From Neoceratodus forsteri (lineage: Eukaryota > Chordata > Ceratodontiformes > Ceratodontidae), in NCBI GenBank assembly GCA_016271365.2, contig CM057454.1:458891501-458955500 (forward strand): a stretch of DNA of 64,000 nt, given 5' to 3'. Every line of letters starts with the position of its first letter. Position 1 is the first letter of the stretch. Below, piece by piece: positions 32,262 through 43,800 of this stretch. Below the pieces are notes generated by a model, which worked only from the letters and a program-made list of their open reading frames with translations, was not told the DNA's origin and did not search any database. Both the position numbers and the translations under genes were made by a program.

Positions 32262-35200
32262 TATCAAGTACCAGGAATTAGAGTAACAAAACTATGTTGA
32301 CCTTCTGGAGGTCTTGTGACATGGTTTAGAATTAATGATAATATAAGATCTGAATTAATTATGGCAAACACCAATGCTCAAGCATTTTTGGTGAACACAT
32401 ATGGGTTAAAATTCTGTCTTATTAATGTGTATATTCCTCCTTCAAATTCCAAATTTTATCATCAGGTTAATATGGGGAAGAGCTTGAAGATGTTATTCAT
32501 AAAAGCTGGGTGATAACTGCATGTGAAAACATATTACCCTGCGGTGATTTTAATGCCAGAATTGTCTGCTTTGATGGCAATACTGGCAGTGATGTGCACA
32601 ATTGGTGTTTTGATAAAACTGATAATTTTCCAAGGCGTTCTTTTGATCATACAAGAAATAAACTGGGTTACAGTCTAATGGAAATTCTTAAAGTTTATAA
32701 TCTTGCACCTTTAAGCGGTAGAATAAATTGTGATGAAATGGGTAATTATACTCATTACAATACCAAGGGACCCTCTGTAATAGATTATTTTCTTTGTAGT
32801 GGTGATATGGACAACTGGGGATTTATGGAAGTCCTTACCAAGCCAGAGAGTGATCAGTTTCTGCTGGTTCTTAAACATAAACCAATAGAATTATCAGGCA
32901 TAATGGACACAGTAAATAGTAATTTGGAAATTAGAAATCAAAACAAAATTAAGTGAAATGAAAATGTATCACAGGATGTTATAAAGGCTGCATGCAGTGT
33001 ATTTTCTGACTTGACCCCTCAAGACTGTACTGGTCCAATTTTACTGGAAGAATTACAGTTAGCTTACACAGAAATAGGGAAGCTGCTGACTAAAAGAGAT
33101 GTTAACAAATGATTAAAAAATCAGAAAGATACCTGGTTTGATCAAGAACGCCGAGTAGTAAAAATAATTTCAATCAGTTAATAAGATACACAAAAAGATG
33201 TAAGTATAAAAATAATATTAAATGTTCGAATAAGACCAGAGAAAAATATAAACAATTAATAGAAAAGATGGGAGGAAATGTTACAGGCAAGTAATACAAA
33301 TGATCAGCAGGCTTATTGGCTTTTGGTAGCAAAGGGCACAAATAACTCTAGATATGATATAGATATGTACATATCAATGGAAGTATGGGTAGAACATTAC
33401 ACTAAAATTGTTTATGAATCTGAGTCTATGCAGGAATCAGATAGACAAAATTTCAGTATGACAGCAATTTATGTATACGGAGGTTTATACAGCAATTGTA
33501 TCTATGAAAAATAATAAAGCACCAGGGCCTAATCAAATACCGGCTGAAGTCTTTACATATGATCCTTCCTTCATGGCAGAAATACTCATGTTAATATTCA
33601 GTTATTGTCTTATGGAATGTAAATTGTGCAATGAATGGAAAGGAGCAACAATAGCTTCAATTCTTAAAAAGAGAGATAAGAAGAACCTGCAAATGTATCG
33701 TCCAGTCTCACTATTGCATAATTTAGGTAAGATCTTCTCTAAAATAGTGCTATCATGACTGAGAGAACATATACAATCATTGGGAGGGCTTTCAGAGTAT
33801 GAGGCCAGTATTCACAAAGGCTACTGTACCACAGATAACTATTATAGCCTTCAACATCTCTACGTGAAATATGTCAATTTATGGAAACAAAAACTGTATG
33901 CAGTGTTCATCGACTTCAGCCCCACTTTTGATGCAATATCATGTAGTTTGTTATGGACTTTAATGAGGGAATGGGGAATAAGTTTGGAAATCATACATAC
34001 TATAAGGGAATTATATACACAAACCTGGGCACAAGTCAGACTTGGTAGAAGTAGTCAGATGTCCAAAAAGTTTGATACTAATACAGGGGTTAGGCAGGGG
34101 TGTGTTATAACATGACTCCTTTTTTTGCATTTATATCAACAAATTATTAGTGGCTTTGGAAAAATTATGATCAGACTCCCCAAAAACTGGTATCCAGGAA
34201 TGTGCTGCCCTTGCTTATGCCGATGATATGGCTCTAATATCATTAACGCAGTCAGGGTTGCAAACAAAACTTAACGTGCTGAACAATATGCAAATGACTA
34301 GAAACATAGAATAAATGAAACTAAAAGTCAAATTATTATATTTGGATCCAACAAGACTAGTAAGGTTTGGAGAATAGCAGAGATCAGACTTAACACTGTC
34401 AACACATATATGTATCTGGGCCTCCAGTTATTGGTGGATGAGAAATGGTTTAAGCACATGATTAAATTAAAGACTAACTTAAAACAAACTGCTAGTTCCT
34501 TAAAAAGATTTAACTGTAAATATGGTGGACAAACTGTCCGACCACTGATTACGGCAGTTAAAGCTAAATATTATTTACAGGCCCTGTATCAAATGGAGAT
34601 ATGGGATCTCAAAAAATCTGAACAACTAGAGATACCTGTTAATAAACTTTATAGGCCAACTTTAGGATTAAATAATAGTGTACCAGATGCAGTCATTCGA
34701 GCTGAACTATGCCAGACTTGTTTGGAAGCCCTCGTGCAAATAAGGAAAGTCAATTATTGGATTAAGATGTTGGCAATGAAACAAAATAGGTTATCTGTTT
34801 TATGCCTGATGGAAAAAAAATAGATGGATGGATTTGGGTTGTTTGCAGTGAGATTGGTTACGTAAATTATATCGCACACTGAAAAATACAGGATTAAACT
34901 TTTTGAGAAAATATGTGGAAAAAATATTGTTATAAGTCTGAAATACAAAGCTTATGTTACAACAAAGATTACACATTATTATAAAATACAAGACTTGGAA
35001 GTCATGACCAAATTAAGAATTTCACCTTGATTAATCTCAAATGATATAATACACCAATATTGAAATTACCTAGATGTTATTTCAGATCTAATTCAAAGGA
35101 AATGTTATACTCAATATAGGTTAGAGATGTTCCCAAGTAATGCATTACTGGCAAGATATCAAAAAACAGTGGATCCTGTATTAATTTTCTGCAAATGCAC

Positions 35201-35280
35201 AAAAACGCAGGTAGAAAATCTGCAGCATGTTATTTTTGACTGCAAGTGGTATCTTTAATGCAGGAACAAGTGGCTTGTTC
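32262..35280 (+). pseudogene. LINE-B ORF2, main part: endonuclease and reverse transcriptase
   Basis: ORF2 resumes with PSGGLVTWFRIND (about 32,308-32,350). It continues with FCLINVYIPPSNSKF, CGDFNARI (32,531-32,555), SVIDYFLCS (32,773-32,800) and a decayed SDH as SDQF. RT motifs follow: NNKAPGPNQIPAEVF (33,508-33,555), MYRPVSLLHNLGKI, YAVFIDFSPTFDAIS (33,898-33,945), TGVRQGCV (34,085-34,108) and an intact ALAYADDMALIS box (34,208-34,245). The thumb region is 34,390-34,823 (YMYLGLQLL), and a Cys/His-like C-terminus follows to about 35,280. Many frameshifts. The APE class is clear; the clade is not one I can name with confidence. Confidence 0.82.
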
Positions 35281-35603
35281 CAATCTGGGAAAGTACTGAT
35301 ACTTCAAATTGACAACATTTGCTGAATATTATGTTCATGACAACTGATGAATCTATTATATTAAAAATGGCAGCTTATCTTGCTGCCATAGCCAGAATTA
35401 AGTTCAAGTACCATCATTGAAAGGCGTCCTGCATACTCAACCTCATACTCTCCCCCTTCTCTTTTTCTTCCCATACTTCTTCGATAGTAGGATAATTTTG
35501 TGGTGAATAATAATTATAGGGTCAGAAATGAAGATAAAATTAAAATGCCTATGATGTGCTTTTAAACTATTGTGCTCCTGTGGTTTATATAATTATGTTA
35601 TAT
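35281..35603 (+). other. Probable 3' UTR of LINE-B
   Basis: AT-rich sequence with no ORF after the decayed C-terminus. There is no clear poly(A) or microsatellite end before the direct repeat at 35,604. Confidence 0.35.
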
Positions 35604-35771
35604 TCCATCTTCTTCCAAGTTGTGTACTGGGTGTGCTTTGAAACAACTGAGAAGCTGCGTGGGATATATTATATTGGACTAGATATCTGTAACTAATCTC
35701 TCTCTCTTGCTTACATCTGAGAGAAGTTTTCCTCACTTTTACAGTGGTATTGCTTTGTGTTTAATTATTTT
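35604..35771. repeat. 168-bp direct repeat, copy 1
   Basis: Identical to 35,966-36,133 except for one visible T/C change (GATATATTATA against GATATACTATA). The offset is 362 bp. It starts TCCATCTTCTTCCAAG and ends TTAATTATTTT. Confidence 0.92.
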
Positions 35772-35965
35772 GCAACATTTGGTGGGGTTGTGTAATTTAA
35801 AATAGCAAAGGCTGCAGTTTGTAATTGGATGCCAGACATAGCCTGAGGTGGGGGAAATTGTCTTCACAAGTCAGAGGCCTGCATCACAGCCAATTGTCTA
35901 GCTTGAACATTTCAGCATTGTTCAATTACTATAAACTACTGGTGTGATCCTGTATGAGACAGAAG

Positions 35966-36133
35966 TCCATCTTCTTCCAAGTTGTGTACTGGGTGTGCTT
36001 TGAAACAACTGAGAAGCTGCGTGGGATATACTATATTGGACTAGATATCTGTAACTAATCTCTCTCTCTTGCTTACATCTGAGAGAAGTTTTCCTCACTT
36101 TTACAGTGGTATTGCTTTGTGTTTAATTATTTT
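35966..36133. repeat. 168-bp direct repeat, copy 2
   Basis: Second copy of the 35,604-35,771 sequence. It lies upstream of the plus-strand CR1 and could be part of a tandem-monomer 5' UTR of that element. Confidence 0.92.
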
Positions 36134-36595
36134 AGTTTTAATTCAGGAAGGGGGTTTTCAAAACTGCTTATCTTGTTAGCATCTTCAGAAGGGCTAAAAT
36201 AACTGCATATTTGATTTTCCTTGTGGCTAACAAACCACCAGGCTGTTTTGGGGCTGGAGAGGTTTACCTGTGTCTGACTTGGATGTCTGGATTTTTCTCT
36301 GTTTGATTAGCAGGGTACTTTCTCTGTCAAATTGTTGTGTAGGGTATCTTGCTGACAGGAAGGCACTCATCACAGCGGTGGGTGAGCTTTTAGCTGATTG
36401 TTTTGTGAGGGCACAGTTTATGCCCAACCCTTCCTACCCTCACCCCACCACCCCTGGAAATAGTTCCTTTATACCTGAGGTTCTGACATCATTTCTCAAG
36501 AGTGCAAGGTGCATATCACTGTCATATCATCTCTAGCACACTGCACTGACAATATAAGCATACATTGTATAATATATATATTTCTATATAACCAA
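36134..36595. other. Possible CR1 5' UTR, no gene
   Basis: No recognisable protein. The short ORF at 36,270-36,536 has no family features. Placement as 5' leader of the CR1 at 36.6 kb is inferred from position only. Confidence 0.35.
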
Positions 36596-36596
36596 T

Positions 36597-36624
<28 letters not shown>
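36596..36624. repeat. (CA)n microsatellite
   Basis: Run of CA dinucleotides just before the CR1 ORF1. Confidence 0.95.
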
Positions 36625-36628
<4 letters not shown>

Positions 36629-36676
36629 AATACAAGCAAACAAAAGTAGATAAACATGTGGGAGTAGTGTAATGTA

Positions 36677-37605
36677 ATGGCATGGGCAGCAGTCTTCCAG
36701 GAGTCTTTCTGGAGGCTGAGATGCTGCCCTATTTGCAGACAACTATCTGCCCTGAGGGAGGAAGTTGCCCGTCTTCAGGCTGCACTGGACAGTAGTAAGG
36801 AAATCTTCCCACAGGCCACACTGGACAGTAGGAAGGGAACCTCCCCCATCCAGGGAGCACTAGCGCCACCACCACTACCTCAGAGGTTGCGAAGAAAGCA
36901 CAGCAGTTGGACCACAGTGGGCTCAGGGAGGGTGAGGATGGTGGAAAACAGGCACACCCAGTCAATTGTTCCACTCCACAATCCATACACCATTCTGGGG
37001 GGAGCATAGCTCCCCTATGGATGCACCTGCAGAGAAGACTGATGGCAACTGTCACAAGGGAGGCCCACAGGAAGGAGGCAGAGGACACTACAGGGAAAGG
37101 AAGCAGCTCCTGGTGTGGGACTCAATTATTAGGGGTATAGAACTGGGGGGAGCTGGGAAAACTGAAGTAGGGTGCCTGCCTAGTGCCATGGCTTGGAGGG
37201 ACAGGAAGCGCATCCTCAAGATCACGAGAACAGCTGCAAGGGAGTCTGAGCTGGGTGTAATTGTCCACCTAGAGACAAATGACTTGGCTGTTCATGAGAT
37301 TAGAGCAGTGCAGGAGGACATTGCAGAGTTGGGGAGGGGCCTAAGACAAGTAGCACACACAGTATCCTTCTCAGAGGTGCTGCCTGTCAAAGGCATGGGG
37401 GGAGGTGAGGGTATTTAGCACCATGCAGTTTAATAAATGGTTGAAAAAATGGTGCAGAGCACAGGGGTTTGGCTTCATTGGGGACTGGGGTTCCACCTGG
37501 AGGGACACCAGCCTATACTGGCAGGATGGTCTGCATCTGTCCAGGAAGGGAACAAGTCTTTTGAGCAATTGGTTTAAATGCTTCATTGGCAAGCTTTTAA
37601 ACTAG
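36677..37605 (+). pseudogene. CR1 ORF1 with SGNH-hydrolase (esterase) domain
   Basis: Three overlapping frames. The N-terminal piece (36,677-37,009) has CCPICRQLSALREEVARLQA, a CxxC motif followed by a heptad-like helix as in CR1 ORF1. The hydrolase begins at LLVWDSIIRGIELG (about 37,107-37,150), where relatives have GDS. It continues with VIVHLETNDLAVHE (about 37,257-37,300, where relatives have GTND), the FSEVLPV strand and, in the next frame, WLKKWCRAQGFGFI and DGLHLSRKGTSLL (the DxxH block). Two hydrolase blocks carry Gly replacements (Trp, Glu), so the copy is probably dead beyond its frameshifts. The protein would bind element RNA; the hydrolase role is unclear. Confidence 0.88.
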
Positions 37606-37619
37606 TCAAAGGGGGAGGC

Positions 37620-40500
37620 ACTGACAAGCAGCAGGAAAATCCCAGCCTCTCCCTACAAAACAGGGTACTAAATGAGAAAAACACTGAGGTAGAACGGTCA
37701 GTGGAGGATGCTGCAACAGAAGGTAAAGCCATCAAAATATGGAGAGCAATGAGTACCAATGCCCGTAGTCTGGGTAACAAGCTTCCTGAATTAGTGGCCT
37801 TGATGGAAGAGGAACATCTGGATATCGTGGCAGTCACAGAAACATGGTACACACAAAACCATGACTGGGACGTAAACATACCAGGATACACTATCTACAG
37901 GAGGGACAGGGAGGGTAAAAGAGGAGGAGGAGTAGCTCTTTACATAAGGGAAGGAATAAAAGCAACAGAACAAAGGGTAAACAGGGAGGAGAAGAAGCAC
38001 TGTGGGTAAATTTGGAGACAGGCAATGGCACCACAATCCGCACAGGGTTGTATACAGACCTCTTCTCAGGGGAGAAATGGACAAGGAAATGATAGAAAGT
38101 ATACTTAGAATGGCAGAAAAAGGAGAGATATTGCTGATGGGTGATCTGAAAATGCCAGATGTTAACTGGAGTGCAGTTGCAGCTGCCACTTCAAAGAGTG
38201 GAGTTATTCTAGATGCCCTACAGGGGGCATGCCTTAGACAACTAGTACTGGAGCCCACTCAAGAGGGAGCAATATTAGACTTGATTCTCTCAAATGGAGA
38301 TGGAGAGAGGATCACAGATGTAGAAGTGGGTAGCCATCTGGGAACTAACGACCATCAAACAGTATGGTTCACAATAAACACAGCAATAGAGTCAAGCCAT
38401 ACAAAGACAAAAGTACTGGACTTTAGGAGGGCTGACTTTGTCAAAATGGGTGAGTGCCTAAGGAATGCACTAGCAAATGGGCAAGAAGGAGGGGTGGAAG
38501 AACAATGGGGAATAATAAAAACTGCCATCACAGAGGTAACAAGCCTTTGTGTGAAGCAAATAAACAAAACAAAACGATGTAAGAAACCACTATGGTTCTC
38601 AAAGGAAGTGGCAGTGAAGGTTCAAGAAAAAAAAGCATTCAGGAAGTACAAGGAATCGCAGAAGGAGCAGGACAGAGAACTGTATCAGTTAAAGCAAAAG
38701 GAGGCTGGGAAGGCAGTCAGAACAGCAAAGGGCCAAACTGAGGAAAAGATAGCCAACTCAGTTAAGAAGGGGGATATAACCTTTTATAGGTACATCAGGG
38801 AGCGAAGGAAGACCAAGGGAGGGATAGTGAGGTTTAATAAAGGGGAGGGAGGTGGGCAGAGGGAGACTGTGAAAAGGCAGAGATACTAAACAAATATTTT
38901 TGCTCAGTATTTACAAATGAAGAGGGGAGGTACATAAAACAAACAGTAGAAACACTCTGGATACAGAAGTTGATACCAGCCCATTTACAGAAGAAAGGGT
39001 TCTGAAAGAACTCTTAAAACTGAAGGGACAAAGCAATGGGGCCTGATGGGATTCATCCCGAATTCTGAAAGAACTAAGGGTAGAACTAGTGACACCACTG
39101 ACTACCCTTTTAACAAATCATGGGAGGATGGGGTGGTACCCGAGGACTGGTGGAGGGCAGATGTGATTCCCCTTCACAAAAGTGGGAGCAAGGCAGAAGC
39201 AGGAAACTACAGACCTGTTAGTTTAACCTCAGTGACAGGGAAAATAATGGAATCACTTCTGAAGGAAAGAATTTTTGAGTATCTAGAGGCCAGAGGGGCA
39301 CAGGACCCTAGGCAGCATGGATTCACAGCGGGAAGGTCATGCCAGACGAATCTGATAGATTTCTTTGACTGAGTGACCAAAGTAGTAGATCAGGAAGGGG
39401 CTGTGTACATGGCCTACCTAGACTTTAGCAAGGCATTTGACACAGTCCCACACAAAAGATTAATATACAAGTTAGCCAGCCTGGGAGTGGGTCCCAAGAT
39501 GACAGCCTGGGTAAAGAATTGGCTGGATAATAGGACACAGAGACTAATAGTAAATGGAGTCCACTCAGAAGAAAGGAGGGTTACTAGTGGGGTACCGCAG
39601 GGTTCAGTATTAGGACTGGTCCTCTTCAATATCTTTATAAGCGACATTGCAGAAGGACTGGAAGGAAAAGTATGTCTCTTTGCAGATGACACAAAGATCT
39701 GCAACAGAGTTGATGCACAAGGTGGGGTGGAAAGGATGAGAAGAGACTTGGCAAGGTTAGAGGAATGGTCAAATGTATGGCAGCTTAGATTCAATGCTAA
39801 GAAGTGCAAGGTAATGCACCTGGGAAACAAAAACCCAGGGGAAGAGTACACAATGGGGGGTGAGACACTAACAACAACAAAAATGGAAAGGGACCTGGGG
39901 GTAGTCATATCAGATGACCTAAAGGTGGGCAAGCAATGTGAGAGGGCAGCAAGGAGGGCTGGGGGATACTGGGATGCATAGGGAGAGGCATCACCAGTAG
40001 AAAACAGGAAGTTATTATCCCTCTGTACAGACAGCTGGTGAGACCCCATCGGGAGTACTGTGTGCAGTTCTGGAGACCCAATCTCCGCAAAGACATAGAC
40101 AGGATGGAAGCTGCCCAGAGGAGGGCAACTAAAATGGTGCAGGGTCTGCACCGGAAGACATATGAACAGAGGCGAAAGGAGCTTAATATGTATAGCCTTG
40201 AGGAAAGGAGGGAAAGGGAGGACATGATAGAAACATTCAAGTACCTCAAGGGAATCAACAAAGTCCAATAGGGTAGCATCTTTCAAAAAAAGAGGTGTGC
40301 AAGAACAAGAGGGCACAATTTGAAGATGGGGGGGGCGGCTCAGAGGTAATGTAAGGAAGTATTTTTTCACAGAGAGGGTTATGGATGCATGGAACGGCCT
40401 TCTGGAGGAGGCTGTGGAGTCAAAATTAGTGGTGGAATTCAAGCATGCATGGGACAGTCATAAGGCAATTCTAGGGGGTGGGGGTAGGAAGAAGTAGGCT
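37620..40500 (+). pseudogene. CR1 ORF2: APE endonuclease and reverse transcriptase
   Basis: The endonuclease part covers NARSLGNKLPELVALM (from about 37,758), AVTETWYTQNHDW, RRDREGKRGGGVALYIREG and, after a shift near 38,005, LLMGDLKMPDVNWSA (GDFNxPxxNW in relatives) and GSHLGTNDHQTVWF. The linker (38,430-38,890) is Lys-rich. RT: DVIPLHKSGSKAEAGNYRPV, YLDFSKAFDTVPHKRLI, SGVPQGSVLG and an intact FADDTKICNRV box (about 39,679-39,711). A TGA replaces a Trp codon at 39,370-39,372, so the RT is split into 39,046-39,372 and 39,373-39,981. A further shift near 39,975 moves the C-terminus to 40,038-40,271. Confidence 0.9.
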
Positions 40501-40601
40501 GCTGGTTAACTAGGATCTGCAGCTTATCCAGTAGGTAGGGAAATGGGCAGACTGGGTGGGCCAAGTGGTCCTTATCTGCTGTCAAATTCTATGTTTCTAT
40601 A

Positions 40602-40824
40602 TTGCTGTGATTACTTCTATATTGTAATATTTATTTAACTGGATTATTTGAATCATGTATTTATATGTGTATTTGTATGTAATGATCATATGATCGAACA
40701 ATAAAATACTAAACAAACAAACAAACATCAGTGATCTGAAGAAGATGGTGATGGTTTGCTTGCTGGAGGAGGAGCAATTTGAACCAAAATACATCTGAAA
40801 ATACAAGACAATAATGATTTGGAC
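40602..40824. other. Short spacer, AT-rich
   Basis: Includes an AAAC-type run (ACAAACAAACAAAC near 40,715). Nothing else recognised. Confidence 0.4.
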
Positions 40825-41065
40825 TCTACTTAATTAGCCACTGTAGGTGACCACATGGGTGGTATAGCCATTGTCCTATACTAGACTTACTATGCCTGTC
40901 ACCTGTGAAGAGAAAAAAGAGAAAATATTTAGCATCACTAGGCTACTGTGGTAACTGCTCAGTACATTTGTAGCCCAGTTCAATGCTTACTATGCCTCTC
41001 ACTTGTGTAGAAAAAAGAGAAATTAATTTGCATTACTTAGCCACTGTGTCACTGTCTGAGTACCT
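40825..41065. repeat. ~105-bp imperfect tandem repeat
   Basis: The phrase CTTACTATGCCT(G/C)TCAC(C/T)TGTG...AAAAAAGAGAAA...CTGAGTAC occurs at about 40,884 and 40,988. Part of a third unit (TTAGCCACTGTAGGTGACC) lies at 40,834. No coding content. Confidence 0.65.
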
Positions 41066-41371
41066 ATAAAATGAAAACTTGCAATAAAAAATTAAAAAGG
41101 AAAAAAAATCATATAATGATACTTACAGTCAAATGAGGGCAATAGCCACATACTTCAAGGCATGATGGTTGCATACAGTAGGGTGCACAATGGCAAATTA
41201 AATATGTGCCTTGCATGCTCTCTTGCTTTGTGACTGGCTTGCCAGTCATCATTATGAGTAGTAAAACTTGCAGTGCAAGGGAGACAAAAGAAAAAAAAAT
41301 CAATTTAATGTCATGTAAGAAATGTGGAAGCACTTCCTGTCGTGTGTGTGGAAAGAGTCACTACCATCATC
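41066..41371. other. Spacer before the MULE, nothing recognised
   Basis: An ORF on the minus strand (41,109-41,333) shows no family features. Confidence 0.35.
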
Positions 41372-43410
41372 ATTGAGAGATTATATGGGGTTCTATGTGA
41401 TAATCATGAAATAAAAACTGCGACTTTAAAAACGGCGAATGTAGTTTAGCGACTTCATATATAGCGACACTACATTACAACATGGCAGTTAATATAGCAA
41501 AAACTGGTGTTTACCCGAGAGTGCTTCTTATTTTCCAAGTTAAGCATTTCTCTATCTGTCACCATCTTTAAAAAACAAATAAACACTGCTTTGCCTACTG
41601 GCTTTACAGTCACTGCCAATCATGCTCACTGAATCACCAACATGCTGCACGATTGGTCAGAGTCCGGTTAAATGTTTTGGTTCACTTCTGCATTGCTTCT
41701 GCAGTTTTTCAATTAGTTGATCAAAGAGTCAAACTGCAGCATGTCTGTTGAATATGTTACTAGCCAGAAAGGTAAGCCATTGTTGCTGATTTCGGGCTTC
41801 TTGTACCGGAAAGATTAAGAGAGAGGCGAAAAAGTGTACTGGCGCTGTGTAGAATACCACAAGCACAAGTGTATTGCACGGTTGCATACTTCAGGGGATA
41901 ATGTTGTTGCAACTATTAGCGAGCACACTTATGTTGCTGATGCTGGTGATGTTAGGGTTAGATAGGTTATGGCTAATATACGGTCTCCTGCCAGGAGTAC
42001 AGTGGAGACCACATCCCAGGTAGTTGTGGGTGTACTGCAAATACCTCTGAAGCAGTTAGTGGTAGGTTACCTGGAATTAGCCTTATCAAGTGCACAGTGC
42101 AGCGCACGAGGCAGCAGGAAAGGGGGTGTCTTGCAACACCATCCTCTTGTCACGGACATTATAATACCACCTGACTTTACACTGTTAAGCACTGGAGAAT
42201 GTTTTTTAGCATATGACAGTGGTGCTGAACATGACAGAATAATAATGTTTGAACAGAGAATAATTTATGCATGCTACTTGAAAGCAGTGATTGGATGTTA
42301 GATGGGACATTCAAATCATGTCCAGCTTTGTTCAATCAACTCTATACCATTCATGCAGTGTGTTCTGGTGCCGTGACACCTTCTGCATATGTTTTAATGT
42401 GTTCCCGTGCAACAAATGAATATGTCAGGGTATTTGAAGAACTGAAAAAACTTGTAATTACTACTCCATCATATGACATCATGGATTTTGAAGAGGTAGC
42501 TAGTACTGCTTTCGTAACTGTGTTCCCTGATACACAGTTGCGAGGGTGCTTTTTTTATTTTGCACAGTCGGTCTGGTGAAAAATCCCGAAATGCCCAGAA
42601 GTGGAGAAGTAGTACTGTGAGGACCCTGAGTTCGCACTTAATTTAAGAATGCTGCTTTCATTGGCATTTGTTCCACCAGAGGATGTAATAAGCAAGGTCG
42701 AAGAAATGAAGGACTTTCAGTTTTATGTGGAGAATGAAAAGCTACTGTAGCCCCTGCTTGATAACTATAAGGATACCTGGCTAGGTAGACCGCCTGGTAG
42801 ATCCGGATGCAGAAGACCAAAATTCCCAGTGGAACTGTGGAATTTTTACACTGCAACACATGATGGACTGGCTAGAACGAATAACGCTGTTGAAGGCTGG
42901 CACAGGGGTTTTAATTCAAGACTCGGAGCTTGTTACCCAAGTGTCTGGAGGCTCATTTAGTGTCTGTGGGAAGAGCAACAGCTTACAGAACTAAAGCTTA
43001 CCCAGATATTATCTGGTATGGAAAATGTGGGCACTGCTGGAAAGAAAATAAAGTACAAGGATCAAAATCTGAGGATTGCATCGATTGTTGCACAATATAG
43101 GTCCCGAACAACAACAGAATACCTGCGTGGTCTAGCTTATCATTTTCAATTCCTGCCATAATTCCCTTGAATCTCTTATATTAATTCCAAGCCATGAGTC
43201 CCTTGAATTACTTATATTAATAAAGGATTTATCTCTCTCAGTCCTCAGCCTGTTTTTTTCCCCAATACAGAAAGTCACTATTTTGACTGATTGTTATAAT
43301 GTAGTATTGCTAAATATGGTGTTCGCCATTTTTGTATCGCTATTATTACAGTTGCCGCTTTCGAGTCGCTGTCATCATGGGATACCATTATATGGAGTAT
43401 GATCAACAAT
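41372..43410 (+). mobile_element. Mutator-like element (MULE) with long imperfect TIRs
   Basis: The left region (about 41,380-41,485) and the reverse complement of the right region (about 43,290-43,400) share a string of motifs in order: TGCGAC/AGCGAC, GGCGAA, TAGCGA and ACTACATTA(C/T)AACA. They form imperfect terminal inverted repeats of roughly 100 bp, as expected for Mutator elements. The exact ends and the 9-bp target duplication could not be fixed by eye. Confidence 0.75.
41740..43160 (+). pseudogene. MULE transposase with N-terminal FLYWCH finger
   Basis: The start MSVEYVTSQKGKPLLLISGF (41,740) leads into a FLYWCH zinc finger: GFLYRKD, then VYWRCVEYHKHKCIARLHT, then EHTYV, giving the two Cys and the His in the usual spacing. 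Two stops interrupt this part (at about 41,815 and 41,963). The transposase core follows: a shift near 42,275, then WMLDGTFKSCPALFNQLYTI (first catalytic Asp), MDFEEVASTAFVTVFPDTQL, GCFFYFAQSVW, FVPPEDVISKV and NNAVEGWHRGFNSRLGACYP (catalytic Glu region). The tail ends near 43,155 (STTTEYLRG-like). It encodes a DDE enzyme for cut-and-paste transposition. Few stops remain, so the copy is less decayed than its neighbours. Confidence 0.85.
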
Positions 43411-43509
43411 AAAAGTAACTTACCATCACAGCACATAAAGGTGGGCCTTGCTTGACTTCAGGTCTTGCTGCCTTTCTTTCAGTGTTTGTTGGGTGTATCA
43501 CGTTACTTC

Positions 43510-43800
43510 TGTGAAATTTCGTCATCAAAATCCAGTACAGCAATAACCTTGAGGTTATTGCTGTACTGGACTCGATGGTGGAATTTCATTGATTTCAAGT
43601 TTTCCCCCCCCTTCGAACAAACTCAGACTTGGAGTTTGTTAAATTAAAGGCAGGGGGGTGTGCAACCCCCTGCAAAGAAAACACTCAGTGTTGTACAGGT
43701 GAAATTTCACTTGTTGACATTGTTTCCATCGCCAAGCCACATTTCAACAACTTTGTTGTTGATGCCACTTCGTGGAACCATCTGTTGGATAGAGTTCCAG
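43510..43800 (+). repeat. Dispersed foldback-like repeat, copy 2 (sister at 4835-5060)
   Basis: The central hairpin is perfect over 18 bp: TCCAGTACAGCAATAACC - TTGA - GGTTATTGCTGTACTGGA (43,531-43,570). Imperfect pairing extends outward (GAAATTTC against GGAATTTCATT). Downstream landmarks (GGAGTTTGTTAAATTAAAGG, GTGTGCAACCCCCTGCAAA) match the reverse complement of copy 1. Confidence 0.75.

Larger units (their letters stand above)
36625..40601 (+). mobile_element. CR1-type LINE, most complete copy in the window
   Basis: Contains both ORFs and the 3' tail (TTCTATGTTTCTA at about 40,588-40,600). The 5' limit is uncertain and may lie as far up as 35,604. It shares its subfamily with the truncated minus-strand copy at 7.7-9.9 kb and with the 53.3-kb tail. 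Frameshifts and a stop prevent function, but it is the best template here for a consensus. Confidence 0.9.

Noticed and set aside
39414..40442. 342-codon minus-strand ORF
   Set aside because: Antisense of the CR1 reverse transcriptase, which is clearly readable on the plus strand.
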